DNA from: Cytophagales bacterium
GTDB lineage: Bacteria; Bacteroidota; Bacteroidia; Cytophagales; JAAEPT01
DNA length: 64,000 nucleotides
Direction of reading: 5' to 3'
Assembly (NCBI GenBank): GCA_024232295.1
Contig: JAAEPT010000123.1
Coordinates: forward strand, 1-64,000
Made by a program: the position numbers and the translations under genes. The notes beneath the pieces are model-generated. The model saw only the letters and a list, made by a program, of their open reading frames with translations. It ran no database searches and was not told where the DNA came from. Below, one piece after another: positions 28,801 through 38,077 of this stretch. Within the stretch, counting starts at the first letter, position 1, and each line of letters starts with the position of its first letter.

Positions 28801-31223
28801 TCATAGTTTTCATCAATAATGATATTTTCAGTAAAGGAAGGGTTATTTCCTTTTAATGTATCATCACCAATTAACCAATAGTATTGGGTGATAGAATCTG
28901 CAGCTATTGATTGATTGTCAAATAAATTAGAATTAGTTGGGAAACCATTTGAGATACAAACATCTCTAAAGTTAAAATCTGCTATTGGAGATTGTAGAGT
29001 ATTAATTGTCTTTTGAATAGAGTCAGTACAGCCAAACTCTGATTCTATTTTGAGCAAAACATTATTTGATGAGATATTTTCAAATGTGTACAATACATTT
29101 GTTGTATTATAGTTTTGGTCTTCAATATCCCATAAATATTGTGTGATTTCACCATCAATAGAAGTAGAAGTATTTGTAAATACAGTGGATTGTTCGCTAC
29201 AACTGGCAGAATTTGTAAAATCAGCTATAGGTAAATTATATACCTGAACTTCTTGGACTTTTGAGGAAATACATCCATTAGATGTTGTTGCTTCAAGAGA
29301 TACTGTATAAGTTCCTGTAAGATTGTATTTATGGATTGGGTTTTCTAGAGAACTTGTTGTTTCATCTCCAAAATTCCATGAATAATCAATTATTTCTTCA
29401 TCTACAGAAGTATTTTGAAATTTATTGGTATCTCCAAAACAAGTATTATTGAATTCAAAATCAACAATTGCTCCCTCTAAATTAATTTCAATATTTTGCT
29501 GTAAGCTATCTGCACACCCATCAATGGATGCTTTTAGTTGAATATCAAAATTTCCTAATTCTGTAAATTGGATTAAAGGATTCTGTTCTACAGAAAATAC
29601 TTCTCCATCTTTTTTCCATTCCCAAGAAATGATATTATCACCTAAGGTAGAAGTTGTATTTTGTAAATTAGTTTCTTGATTTAAGCAAGGTGCATCAGGA
29701 AGTAAAAAGCTAACTTCAGGAATGTTATAAATAGGAACATCAAATGTATTTGTACTTTTACAGTTTGTTTCATCAATAGTTGTTAATGTGACTAAGAATG
29801 TATCTGTTTTAGGAAATTGATAGTTTGGATTTGCAGAGGTAGAATTATTGTTTTCATCAAAAGTCCAATACCAACTTATAATTTCTTTATTTGAGTTAGT
29901 AGATAAAGAAATAGGAGTATCAAGACAATTCCCCTCTTGCATTAAACCAATATTAGAAATAGAATCGGAAGAGAATGATACTGTATCATTGACATAACTA
30001 GTCAGCCCATTAGTATCTGTCACTTTCAAGGAGATGTATTGTTGATCGAAATTGGAGTAAACTATTGAATCTTGTGCTAAAGAAGATGTATACTTTGTAG
30101 GATTACAATCTCCATTAATTTTTAAGTTATTCAATTGATCTTTTTCTGTATCAATCATAAAAAGATTCCAATTTCCATTTTTTTTGACAGCAGAGAGATT
30201 AAATAATGTACCTGCTGTTGAGAAATTTAGAAGTCTAGTATGTTCTGTTTGTAGTTCACCATCAGTTGAGAAATCATTTACAAATTTTACACGATGTACT
30301 GTTGTATTGGTTGTAATGAGTGCATATAGTTCTCCAAATTCTTCTACTATTTCAAAACTTCTTGTTTGTAATCCTTGAGTAAATGGTTGTAGGTTAACAT
30401 CATATTTTAGGCTAGGGTCATTATTAAAAGAGTTTCCAAATTCTAAGATTACTAATTTTTGAGATAAATTCATGGCAGCAAGGAATAACTTTCCTTGATG
30501 TTGAAATACTTCTGCATGATAAGTACCAGATATAAAAGAACTAATATTATACTCTTTGACCGATGAGATTTCGTCATCATCAATAGTTTCTCCTAAATTA
30601 ATAATATTTAGTAAACCATTGGCAAAATTAGTAATGAATACAAAAGTAGAATCTTGATATTTCATAATATCCATACCAGAAAGTACTCCTCCATCTCCAA
30701 TATTTCCCCTCAGTATCCTACCAGTAGGGTTACTAAGGTTTTCTAAGTTTTGCCCAAAGTCTAATAATTGAAGTTGTCTTCTATCAGTACTATGTGTAAT
30801 TCCATACCAACGACCATTTTCATAAACAGTCTCCAAAGATGTTTTAATACCTGTTATAATTGTATTTGAGGTTGATGAAATGGGGTTAAGTGTGGAATCG
30901 AAAGTAATTGTGATTAGTTGATTATCATTATAACCTGTATATAAACCGTAAGTAGTATCATTATGCTCGAAATAATTGCTACCTAAATACAAATTATCAG
31001 GAACATCAATTAAGTTTTCTTCAAAAGAAAGTGAATCACCTTGAAGAACATTTGCACAAAAATCCCATTCATATTCAGCTTGTATGCGACTATTATTTTC
31101 GACTACAATATTTTCTCCTTTACAAACATTATCAGAAATGAATACATCATCAGGATTGATTTGCTGTGAAAAGGAGAGTAGGTTTATTGATAATGAAAAA
31201 AGAATGAATAATAGTCTTTTCAT
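22827..31223 (-). CDS. Giant multi-PKD surface protein with T9SS type A sorting domain
   Basis: Signal peptide MKRLLFILFSLSINLLSFSQ; many PKD-like YSWNFGDE motifs; C-terminal NSIYPNPTQGTFSVEYF...DGIYFLTMRYSGKEVTRKITKQ. Confidence 0.9.
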   Translation of the reverse strand: MKRLLFILFSLSINLLSFSQQINPDDVFISDNVCKGENIVVENNSRIQAEYEWDFCANVLQGDSLSFEENLIDVPDNLYLGSNYFEHNDTTYGLYTGYNDNQLITITFDSTLNPISSTSNTIITGIKTSLETVYENGRWYGITHSTDRRQLQLLDFGQNLENLSNPTGRILRGNIGDGGVLSGMDIMKYQDSTFVFITNFANGLLNIINLGETIDDDEISSVKEYNISSFISGTYHAEVFQHQGKLFLAAMNLSQKLVILEFGNSFNNDPSLKYDVNLQPFTQGLQTRSFEIVEEFGELYALITTNTTVHRVKFVNDFSTDGELQTEHTRLLNFSTAGTLFNLSAVKKNGNWNLFMIDTEKDQLNNLKINGDCNPTKYTSSLAQDSIVYSNFDQQYISLKVTDTNGLTSYVNDTVSFSSDSISNIGLMQEGNCLDTPISLSTNSNKEIISWYWTFDENNNSTSANPNYQFPKTDTFLVTLTTIDETNCKSTNTFDVPIYNIPEVSFLLPDAPCLNQETNLQNTTSTLGDNIISWEWKKDGEVFSVEQNPLIQFTELGNFDIQLKASIDGCADSLQQNIEINLEGAIVDFEFNNTCFGDTNKFQNTSVDEEIIDYSWNFGDETTSSLENPIHKYNLTGTYTVSLEATTSNGCISSKVQEVQVYNLPIADFTNSASCSEQSTVFTNTSTSIDGEITQYLWDIEDQNYNTTNVLYTFENISSNNVLLKIESEFGCTDSIQKTINTLQSPIADFNFRDVCISNGFPTNSNLFDNQSIAADSITQYYWLIGDDTLKGNNPSFTENIIIDENYDITLVIEDRNNCTDTINKETVYQSCYSDIFISETVCRGENIVVQSNSYEGINYEWDFCANVLGGDSSSFQENLTDVPDNLYLGSNYFEHNGTTYGLYTGYNEDQLITITFDSTLNPISSTSNTIITGIKTSLETIYENDRWYGITHSTDRKQLQLLDFGQNLENLSNPTSRILRGNTGDGGAVSSMDIIKYKDSTFVLITNFANGLLNIINLGETIDDDEIPSVREYNISSFISGTYHAEVFQHQGKLFLAAMNLSQKIVILEFGTSFRNTPILKYDIDLQPFTQGLQTRSFEIIEEFGQIYTLITTNTTVERVKFANDFSTDSELQIEHTRLLNFPTAGTLFNLSALKKDGNWNLFMIDTEASQLNNLKINGNCTPTKFTSSLTQDSILYSTFDQQQYISLKATDANGLISYINDTVSFSSDSITNINLIQEGNCVDALTSLSTDSKKEITSWYWTFDENNNSNSENPSYQFPEADTFSITLTTIDEANCKSTNIFDVPIYNTPQIEFSLPNTPCLNQEVNLQNTSSLLDSNIVSWEWKQDGEVFSSEQNPLIQFSELGSFDIQLKASIDGCADSLQQNIEINLEGAVVDFVFNNECLGDTNRFQNTSVGEEIIDYSWNFGDETISSLENPIHKYETPDSYTISLEVTTSNGCISSKIQEVQIYNLPVADFTNAISCSEQLTNFTNTSTSIDGEVTQYTWIIEDQSYNTPNPQYIFENLSSNNILLKVESEFGCVDSTQKTINTLKSPVADFNFKDVCVSNGFPNTPNLFNDQSTATDSIIQYSWLVNDDTLKGNNPSFLESIFIGENYDVTLITEDRNGCIDTTSKNIVYLSCYSDVFISNIVCKGENVIVQANPYENITYEWDFCANTIENKNPLLEENLINLPENIYLGTSYFEHNDTTYGLYTGYNEDQLITITFDSILNPISSTSSTIITGIKTSLETVYENDSWYGITHSTDRRQLQLLDFGQDLENLSNPTGRILRGSIGDGGPVSGMDIIKYQDSTFVFISNFTNNILNVVNLGETIDDDSISSVIEYNVSPFISSIYHAEVFQHQGKLFFAGMNLSQKLVILEFGTSFRNAPTLKYDIDLQPFTFGSQTRSFEIVEEFGQLYALVTTNTTVHRIKFVNDFSTNSELETEHTRLLDFTTADKLFNLSAIKRNGDWNLLMIDTEENQLNKLKINGNCNPNQYKSVFELDSVAYSDFDQQYISLKATDANGLTTYVNEIVSFSSDSVPNINMPLYYCTDVPVDIIPNADKEITSWYWNIDKLNETYTTEIASTTLPGLDTFAISLTTFDIDGCKNTISTNISSYEAPIANFTFPNLTCTNQQLSLSNSSENNIEGVVEWNWLVNDTIFSTAEDTIISYTDNGTFDIKLIASIIGCSDTTTKNLNIIPGPKTDFNVSDVCLNEDHEFENTTTGENIISYAWDFGDTNTDIEENTTHQYDTSGTYTVTLTAENELGCITPMSKEVITHQLPEAQFENGLSCSQGITEFYNRSISLDGDIINYEWTINNLDYIEADPAHIFDEGGDFNTKLKITTEFGCLDSLSQLITVAAAPIANFLFNENCLNDVSIFTDASTDFVHGIMEKEWSIDGEIVNNINNPSYTFEEAGTYPILLEVTAGSGCKDTTLKQITIDPLPIIDFTYSPVCLGDTTIFIDNTSSPTDTIVRYEWNFFGLGLQYNDTAKVVYNNTNEQSTRLVVTTAKGCQQTLTKTIDVNKKPIALFDVNETFGAPPFELTTNNQSSEAQNFYWSFEDVNSTETSPTHTFDELGNYVVKLVAENELGCTDTFSRVIEVVDLSLDIVLHSVDVLEKNGEWTIILDVENRSSFTLKDAVIQIDLGGEFVIYEVLKELAPLERDNYYPLNFTLDANDAKGLDFVCTELQTNVESLEENNLLDNEKCINLEETDLKINSIYPNPTQGTFSVEYFVPRTGVVQLSLYNVLGENIFYSEIEKAEGAHQNIIDISTLADGIYFLTMRYSGKEVTRKITKQ
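24900..31140 (-). repeat. Large internal tandem modules (third copy diverging) within the giant T9SS gene
   Basis: Word ttccttg in the same context (QHQGKLF) at 25634, 28064 and 30491, spacing 2430 and 2427 nt. Outer limits approximate. Confidence 0.85.
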
Positions 31224-31227
31224 AGTG

Positions 31228-32463
31228 TTAGTTGAGTATGTGTTTGTAAATGTCAGTGTATTTTTGAATACCTTTTTCTAAAGAATAGTAAGTATATGCT
31301 TCTTTTTGTAAATGAGAAATATCAATATTCTCTAAGTATGTATCTAATTGACTAATGATTGTTTGATAAGCTGATTTTTCAAAATCTTTTACCAAAATAC
31401 CTGATTGGCTATTTTCAATAATGAAGTCTGTATCCCCAACATTAGTATTTGCAATAACTGGTATTCCCATGGCCATGAGTTCGCCTTGTTTGGTTGGAGA
31501 GGAAGCCTTCTTTGAGAATAGAGGCTTGATAAAGAAGATACTTACACTACTTAAACTAATCAAGGTAGGAACATCTTGTCGTTTTCCTTGAATAATTTTG
31601 ATATCAGCTAAATCTATATTTTTTGATTTGGCATTTCCCTCAATAAACTCTCTAGGTTCATTGCTAATAAACAAAAATTTAGCGTTTTGGTATTTGACCT
31701 TGAGTTCAATAAAGAAATCAAGCATTTCGTCCAACATATACCAAGTTCCTACAGATCCAAGGTAACTTATTACAAAATCATCATCAGATAAACCCAATTG
31801 TTTTTGAAATTGTTGACGGCTCGTTTCTTGAATGTTATCAATAGAAAAGTGATTGAGGTCAGCACAACAAGGAATTACTTCTATTGGAATTGGGTTATTT
31901 GTCACTTCTTTCCAAGTGTGAATTTCTTTCTTGGCATTCTCGGTTAATGAAACAGTATAATCTGCCTCTCTCAATAGTTCTTTTTCTTTCTTTTTAAAGT
32001 ATTTATAGATTCTTCCAAAAACAGGGTTTTTAAGATTCCAAATATTGCCATCAATACGTTCATCTGCCCAAAAACCACGCATATCAAAAATCATTTTGAT
32101 ATCAAACTTCTTTTTCAGCCCTAAGCCTATGATTGCTGGAATATAACTACGACAATGAGCAATCTTAAAATCTCTTTCTTTGTGTAATGCTATTGCATTT
32201 TTATTGATTTGGTAAATATCATATATGGTAGAGAGGACAGGAGGGGACTTGTGATAAACTACAGGTTGCCAATCAATACCACATTTTTCTAAAAGACTAG
32301 CAATTGTATTTTTATTTTCTTGATATTTTTCAGGTTTTTCACAACTTAGTAAAGTCACTTTATAACCATTTTCAGATAATCCTTTTAGGTAAGGAATTAC
32401 TTGAGACTGTCCTAGTGGATCAGTCATTCCATCATAAGAAATAAAAATTGTATTGATTGCCAT
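31228..32463 (-). CDS. Glycosyltransferase, GT4-like
   Basis: YDGMTDPLGQSQVIPYLKGLSENGYKVTLLSCE; VISYLGSVGTWY; MAMGIPVIANTNVGD. Confidence 0.85.
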   Translation of the reverse strand: MAINTIFISYDGMTDPLGQSQVIPYLKGLSENGYKVTLLSCEKPEKYQENKNTIASLLEKCGIDWQPVVYHKSPPVLSTIYDIYQINKNAIALHKERDFKIAHCRSYIPAIIGLGLKKKFDIKMIFDMRGFWADERIDGNIWNLKNPVFGRIYKYFKKKEKELLREADYTVSLTENAKKEIHTWKEVTNNPIPIEVIPCCADLNHFSIDNIQETSRQQFQKQLGLSDDDFVISYLGSVGTWYMLDEMLDFFIELKVKYQNAKFLFISNEPREFIEGNAKSKNIDLADIKIIQGKRQDVPTLISLSSVSIFFIKPLFSKKASSPTKQGELMAMGIPVIANTNVGDTDFIIENSQSGILVKDFEKSAYQTIISQLDTYLENIDISHLQKEAYTYYSLEKGIQKYTDIYKHILN

Positions 32464-32465
32464 AA

Positions 32466-34322
32466 CTATTTATTCTCTTTTAACCATTTGTGAAGAAGTA
32501 GCATAACCCATATGCGATTGTATAAGAAATCTTCTCCATTTCTAAAGCGTTTCACTAATTGTTGCACTTGTTTATTTTCTAAAATACCAAATTCTTCAAT
32601 GATATTGGTATTCAGATAATTATCAATTAGATAAGCTAAATCACTTTTTAACCATTTTGCCAATGGGATTGAAAAGCCTCTTTTTTCTCTTTCAAATAAC
32701 GATCTAGGCAATTTGGAAAATAATACTTCTTGTAACAAATACTTCCTAACTGCTCCTTTTTTTTTCAAGTTTGGGTGGATATTGAGGGCTAATTCAATAA
32801 TCCTGTAATCTAATAAAGGAACTCTACATTCCAAACTATATTTCATAGAAGCACGATCAACTTTTACTAACAAATCATCTTGTAGATAATAGTTGAGATC
32901 AAATAGTGCTTGTGATTCTGCAGAAGATAATTTTCTATGAAGTTTTTCTTCCTCTGTATAATTGAAGAATGAAATAGGTTTCTTTAGTAATGATGATAGT
33001 TCTTTGTTAGAGAATAAGTATTGTTCTTGTGAGAAGATATGATTGTGAATGTTTTCATGCTTTGATTTACTGAAAACTTGTCCAGCACGTTTCATTCGTT
33101 GATTTCCAAATGTTTGTAACCCCCAACCAATTGTATTTTTTAGTGGACTAATAAAAGGTTTTTCTAATCGTTCAGCCCAGTCATACATTCCATATCCATG
33201 GAATAATTCATCACCTCCATCACCTGTCAAAATCATGGTGACTTCTTGCTTTGCCAAAGAGGATACTAACATTGTAGGGATGGCAGAAGAGTCAGCATAA
33301 GGCTCATCATAACTCTCTAAAATACTTTCGAAAAGAGGTAAAGCCTTTTTCTCTGAAAGAATAAATTCATGATGGTTTGTACCTAATTTTTGGGCAATTT
33401 GTTTAGCATATTGACTTTCATCATGTGTGTTCTCTTCAAAACCAATACTAAATGTATTTAAAGGTTTTTCAGTAAATTGTGAAGCAGTCGCAGTCACTAG
33501 AGAAGAGTCAATTCCTCCACTCAAAAATGTTCCAAATGGAACATCACTAATCATACGTGATTTAACAGAACTCTCAATTAAATTATTTAGTGATTGAAAA
33601 GCTTGTTTCTCATCACTAATACTATGTGCTTGAATTTTATCTTCTAGTTTCCAGTATTTTTTTATGTCTAACTGAATGTTACCATTCATTAGTTTTACTT
33701 TGGCATAACTTCCAGAAGGAAATTTATGAACATTATTGTAGATTGTTTGAGGAACAGGAATGTAGCCTAAGTGGAGGAAAGAAGCAATTGCTTCTTGATT
33801 GATTGAGAGAGAAGAAAAAACACTTTTGATTGACTTAAGTTCAGAACCAAAAACAAATTCATTATCACTCAAATAATAAAAGATGGGTTTAATTCCGATA
33901 CGATCTCTAAAAATATATAAGACTTCCTCTTGTTTGTCCCAAATAGAAATCGCAAACATTCCATTTAGTTTGGATACAAACTTTTCTCCCCACAAAGCAA
34001 AAGCTTCTAAAATCACTTCTGTATCTGAAGTTGTTTGAAAACTTACATTTTTCTCTTTTAAAATTTCTGCTTTAATTTCATTAAAGTTGTAAACTTCACC
34101 ATTATAAGCAATTATAAAGCGATTACATTCAGAATATAGTGGTTGGTTTGCTGAATCTGATAAATCTAAGATACTTAACCTTCTATGACCTAACCCTATA
34201 TTTTGATTGTCTTCGAAAAAAAAACCACTTGCATTAGGTCCACGATGAACAATACAATTAGTCATTTTTTCTAATTCTTTCTGTTCTTTAGAAGCACTTA
34301 AAAAGCCAGTAATTCCACACAT
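32466..34322 (-). CDS. asnB: Asparagine synthase (glutamine-hydrolysing) family amidotransferase
   Basis: MCGITGFLS Ntn Cys; HRGPNASG; FLSGGIDSSLVTA PP-loop. Confidence 0.9.
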   Translation of the reverse strand: MCGITGFLSASKEQKELEKMTNCIVHRGPNASGFFFEDNQNIGLGHRRLSILDLSDSANQPLYSECNRFIIAYNGEVYNFNEIKAEILKEKNVSFQTTSDTEVILEAFALWGEKFVSKLNGMFAISIWDKQEEVLYIFRDRIGIKPIFYYLSDNEFVFGSELKSIKSVFSSLSINQEAIASFLHLGYIPVPQTIYNNVHKFPSGSYAKVKLMNGNIQLDIKKYWKLEDKIQAHSISDEKQAFQSLNNLIESSVKSRMISDVPFGTFLSGGIDSSLVTATASQFTEKPLNTFSIGFEENTHDESQYAKQIAQKLGTNHHEFILSEKKALPLFESILESYDEPYADSSAIPTMLVSSLAKQEVTMILTGDGGDELFHGYGMYDWAERLEKPFISPLKNTIGWGLQTFGNQRMKRAGQVFSKSKHENIHNHIFSQEQYLFSNKELSSLLKKPISFFNYTEEEKLHRKLSSAESQALFDLNYYLQDDLLVKVDRASMKYSLECRVPLLDYRIIELALNIHPNLKKKGAVRKYLLQEVLFSKLPRSLFEREKRGFSIPLAKWLKSDLAYLIDNYLNTNIIEEFGILENKQVQQLVKRFRNGEDFLYNRIWVMLLLHKWLKENK

Positions 34323-34326
34323 ATTC

Positions 34327-35190
34327 TTATTTGAAAAATCTTTTCTTTAGATGTACAGGGTTTGTTGTTAATGACTTTATTAAAAATTTAAGTCCTTTAA
34401 AATACTGTTTACTATCCCCAATATAAGAAGCAGATAGTATTAAACAGAGTTTTGAATAACAATATTTGTAATGTTTTTCGTCCATAAATACATTACTATT
34501 CTTACTTTTATTAAAGGCATAGTGCATATCACTTTCCATACGCTCTACATTTAAATGCATTTGATCTGGATGAATACGATATTTAATCAATGGTTCTTTA
34601 ATCAAACCAATTTCTGTTTTTGAAGCAACACGAACCCAAAATTCCCAATCTGCAGAAGTAGAAAGGTTTTCATCAAACCCGCCAATTTTTTGAAGTAAAG
34701 AGTTTCTCATTAGAATGCTAGCAGGACTGTGAATAACAGTACAACTCATTTCTAATAATAGGTTGAGAACATTTCCTTCTTTACCTTCTGTTACTACAAG
34801 GTTTTTTCTTGTTTCGTGATCAAACTTTTGTTCTAAAGAATGTACTAAACCAATATCTTTATTTGTCTTTAAGAATTCGATTTTCTTTTTTAAATTATCT
34901 TTTTCAAAAATATCATCAGCATCCAAGAAAGCTAAAAACTCTCCTTTTGCTTTTTCTATTCCTATATTTCTTGCTTTTGAAACACCACCATTTTCTTTAC
35001 TAATGTATTGAATACGAGGGTCATCAAAAGTTAGAATTTCTTTTTCACTATTATCTTTTGATCCATCATTAACAATAATTAACTCAAATTGAGAATAACT
35101 TTGGTTCAAAACACTTTGAATAGTTTCCTTTATGAATTTCTCAGCATTGTAACAAGGAATAATAACAGATACAAGTCCATTTTCTATCAT
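34327..35190 (-). CDS. Glycosyltransferase family 2
   Basis: VSVIIPCYNAEKFIKETIQSVLNQSY; LAFLDADD. Confidence 0.92.
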   Translation of the reverse strand: MIENGLVSVIIPCYNAEKFIKETIQSVLNQSYSQFELIIVNDGSKDNSEKEILTFDDPRIQYISKENGGVSKARNIGIEKAKGEFLAFLDADDIFEKDNLKKKIEFLKTNKDIGLVHSLEQKFDHETRKNLVVTEGKEGNVLNLLLEMSCTVIHSPASILMRNSLLQKIGGFDENLSTSADWEFWVRVASKTEIGLIKEPLIKYRIHPDQMHLNVERMESDMHYAFNKSKNSNVFMDEKHYKYCYSKLCLILSASYIGDSKQYFKGLKFLIKSLTTNPVHLKKRFFK

Positions 35191-35193
35191 ATC

Positions 35194-36306
35194 TTAGCGT
35201 AAGTATAAGTTTGTAAGCTTTTCCATAAATGGAGCTAAAGCAAAAGATTCACTACTCTTTTTCCCATTCATAATTAAAGCTTCTTGTAAGTTTTTGTTTT
35301 CTACTAGTTGAATCATTTTATCATATAGGTCTTCACTATTTTGATGCTTCACAACTAAAGCATTTTTTTCATGCTCAATAAACTCTGAGGCAACACCTGA
35401 TAATGAAAAAATAGAAGGAACTTCACTAGCTAATGATTCTATATAAGTCTGTCCAAATGCTTCTGAATGGTCATCAATAGGAGTATGGATATAGAAATCG
35501 AAAAGACGATATAATGAAGCAATTTCCGTCTCAAACTTGATTTCAGTATAATTTTCCTTAGGAATATCTTTTAGTAAATCTTTGATTTCTTTCTCAAAAT
35601 CTCCTTGTGCATTTGCTAATATCAAATGAGCACTTGGATAAGAATTTAAGAACTTTTTAAAAGCAGGAATAATGTACTGAATACCTTTCCAATGTGTATA
35701 GCGAGCAATTACTCCAAAAATAGGAGATTGGTTATCAATGTTATACTTTTCCTTAAGACCAGTAATAATTTCTTCCTGTGGATTTTGAAATAAATTTAAA
35801 TCAAAACCATGATGAATAATTTCAACTTTATTAGCTGGTGTTTTTTCCCAATCTAATAAGATAGTCTGTACCTTTTCTGTAATTGCGACAATATTTGTAG
35901 ATAACCGATTGATGTACTTGTCATAATATACCGCTCTAGGAAAATACATATGATGTAATGAGCTGTGATGACGGGTATGAATTCTTTTTTTGATACCTAC
36001 CAATTTTGCAGCAGTAAGTCCCACTACATTTGCATCAAAAAGATGTGTGTGAACAACTTCTGTTTGATTTGTTTTTAGAAAAGTACGTGTTTTTCGAATA
36101 CTTTTCATCAAATCTTTTTTCCCATGGTAGGGGATATGCAGAACAGGAATATTATTCTTTTCCAAAAACTCTTGCAAATAACTTTTTTCTGGGTTCAACA
36201 AAATAAAACTAATTTCAATTTTAGTTTTATCTAGATGTAATGCCGCCCATTCAAAAGCAAGAGCCTTGTCGATGTTAGAAATTATATAAGTTACTTTAAT
36301 TTTCAT
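35194..36306 (-). CDS. Glycosyltransferase, GT4-like
   Basis: VVHTHLFDANVVGLTAAKLVGIKKRIHTRH; IFGVIARYTHWKGIQYIIPAF; EAFGQTYIESLASEVPSI. Confidence 0.85.
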   Translation of the reverse strand: MKIKVTYIISNIDKALAFEWAALHLDKTKIEISFILLNPEKSYLQEFLEKNNIPVLHIPYHGKKDLMKSIRKTRTFLKTNQTEVVHTHLFDANVVGLTAAKLVGIKKRIHTRHHSSLHHMYFPRAVYYDKYINRLSTNIVAITEKVQTILLDWEKTPANKVEIIHHGFDLNLFQNPQEEIITGLKEKYNIDNQSPIFGVIARYTHWKGIQYIIPAFKKFLNSYPSAHLILANAQGDFEKEIKDLLKDIPKENYTEIKFETEIASLYRLFDFYIHTPIDDHSEAFGQTYIESLASEVPSIFSLSGVASEFIEHEKNALVVKHQNSEDLYDKMIQLVENKNLQEALIMNGKKSSESFALAPFMEKLTNLYLR

Positions 36307-37972
36307 TTTTTCTAAAGATAAATATAGATGGTTTGTAACTATATAATAAATTGCAACGAATATCCATGAATGAATATGGAGTGAATTCCTTTTCTAATGT
36401 ATAATGTTTTTTAATATATTGATAGAACTTAGAATTATTATTTCGATAAGTAATAAAATATTTTGGAGACTTTTGGAATAGGTGTAAAGTATCAAATGTA
36501 TTGATGAAATCATTAGACTCATTAATATTTTTGGATAGATAATTTGTGCTAAAAACATCTAAAATCCTTCTATGATTTTTATGTTGATTATTAGATTCAC
36601 TACGTAATCTATAACCAACATTAGGAGTGTTATTGATGCTTTCATATAATTCTGCTTTTTTCTTAAAAACTGTAGGTTCTTCTTCTATCAGTGGATGGTA
36701 ACCATGCATAGAGATTGTTTCGATTGCAACTAAATCTTGTTGTGATGTATTTTGTATTACATAATCTCTAGCCTCAAATCTAGGATCTTTTTTAATATCA
36801 TTTATAATAAGAAAAGGGATACTGATTGTTAGTGTATAAATGAGTTGAATAAAGAATATTCTAGTTTGAAATTTATTTTCTTTTTGAGCCAGTTGGAAAA
36901 AAGGAATCAATAAAAAAAGAAGAACAAAATTTAGTATGTAGTGGACAGATTTATGATTGAAAATAGTAATTATTGATAGGAAACCTAATATATGTAATAT
37001 GAATACTACACTTTTTGAAAAGTTTTTGATAATTCCTTGAAAGAAGAAATATAAGAAAAATGGGCCTATTAATAGTATAATAGCTTTTAAATAATATGCT
37101 AATGTTGGTAAGGTGCCAAATGGATTATTTAATATATTGTTCAATAATCGTGTAGAAATAGCACCATCATAACTTTTATTAGCTAATAAATTACTCCCTT
37201 GTAAATCTAGTTTGTTATAAATAAAACTAATTGGATGTAAGGTGAAAACAGAATAAATAAAAATGCCAATACCAAGTATTTTAAATAAACTAGGAGTAAA
37301 GAATACTTGTCCTATTTTTCGTAATGATACAAAATCATAAATAGAGAAAATAATAATAAATAAAACGATTTCAATTCTTACAGATAATGTGATAAAACAT
37401 AAGAAATAAATTAATGTTCTGAGATGGTATTTGGAATTATATATGTACAAACCTGTTAAAGGAAGTATAATAGACATACACAAAAACATTAAAGCATCAT
37501 ATTTAACCCAATACACACTTGATATTAACACAGGGTTAAAAATTAATATGAAAATGCTAAAGATTAATATTTTTTTTGTTGTAAAAAGATGCTTTATAAA
37601 TATAAAAATAGTGCTGTTAGCCAATGCTATAAATAGAACAGATAAAACCCTACCCCAATAAATAATGTGAAATTTTTCTAGGATAATCTGTTCTTTAAAA
37701 TCTGTGAATGATGTGAAAAAGTTTAATACTTTACCAATTATAAAGTAGATGCCAAACCAAATAAGTAAAAAGAAATCATATAAACTGAATTTAGAACTAA
37801 AGTCTAATTGAGTATATTCTAGAACTCTTTTAAATGGTCTTTTTAAAATAAAAATTTCATCAGGGTGGAAAACATATGGTTTACCATTTAATGAAATAAA
37901 TAAGCCTATTAGAATACTAGAGAAAAATAAAATGATGACTAAATAATCAATTGATTTAATGATTTTTTTCAT
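36296..37972 (-). CDS. Polytopic membrane protein, GT39-like
   Basis: Multiple hydrophobic helices; soluble C-terminal region; within polysaccharide gene run. Confidence 0.55.
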   Translation of the reverse strand: MKKIIKSIDYLVIILFFSSILIGLFISLNGKPYVFHPDEIFILKRPFKRVLEYTQLDFSSKFSLYDFFLLIWFGIYFIIGKVLNFFTSFTDFKEQIILEKFHIIYWGRVLSVLFIALANSTIFIFIKHLFTTKKILIFSIFILIFNPVLISSVYWVKYDALMFLCMSIILPLTGLYIYNSKYHLRTLIYFLCFITLSVRIEIVLFIIIFSIYDFVSLRKIGQVFFTPSLFKILGIGIFIYSVFTLHPISFIYNKLDLQGSNLLANKSYDGAISTRLLNNILNNPFGTLPTLAYYLKAIILLIGPFFLYFFFQGIIKNFSKSVVFILHILGFLSIITIFNHKSVHYILNFVLLFLLIPFFQLAQKENKFQTRIFFIQLIYTLTISIPFLIINDIKKDPRFEARDYVIQNTSQQDLVAIETISMHGYHPLIEEEPTVFKKKAELYESINNTPNVGYRLRSESNNQHKNHRRILDVFSTNYLSKNINESNDFINTFDTLHLFQKSPKYFITYRNNNSKFYQYIKKHYTLEKEFTPYSFMDIRCNLLYSYKPSIFIFRKNEN

Positions 37973-38077
37973 GACAGTTTGAGTATGTATTATAAGCGAG
38001 TGAGGTGTGATATGCTTTTTTGAAATAATTTATGATATCATCAATTTATTAACTACTTCACCTACTTATAACTGACA

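Noticed and set aside
24900-31140. Regularly spaced repeats considered as CRISPR or satellite DNA
   Set aside because: Period is ~2.43 kb, coding and in frame; it is protein module duplication.
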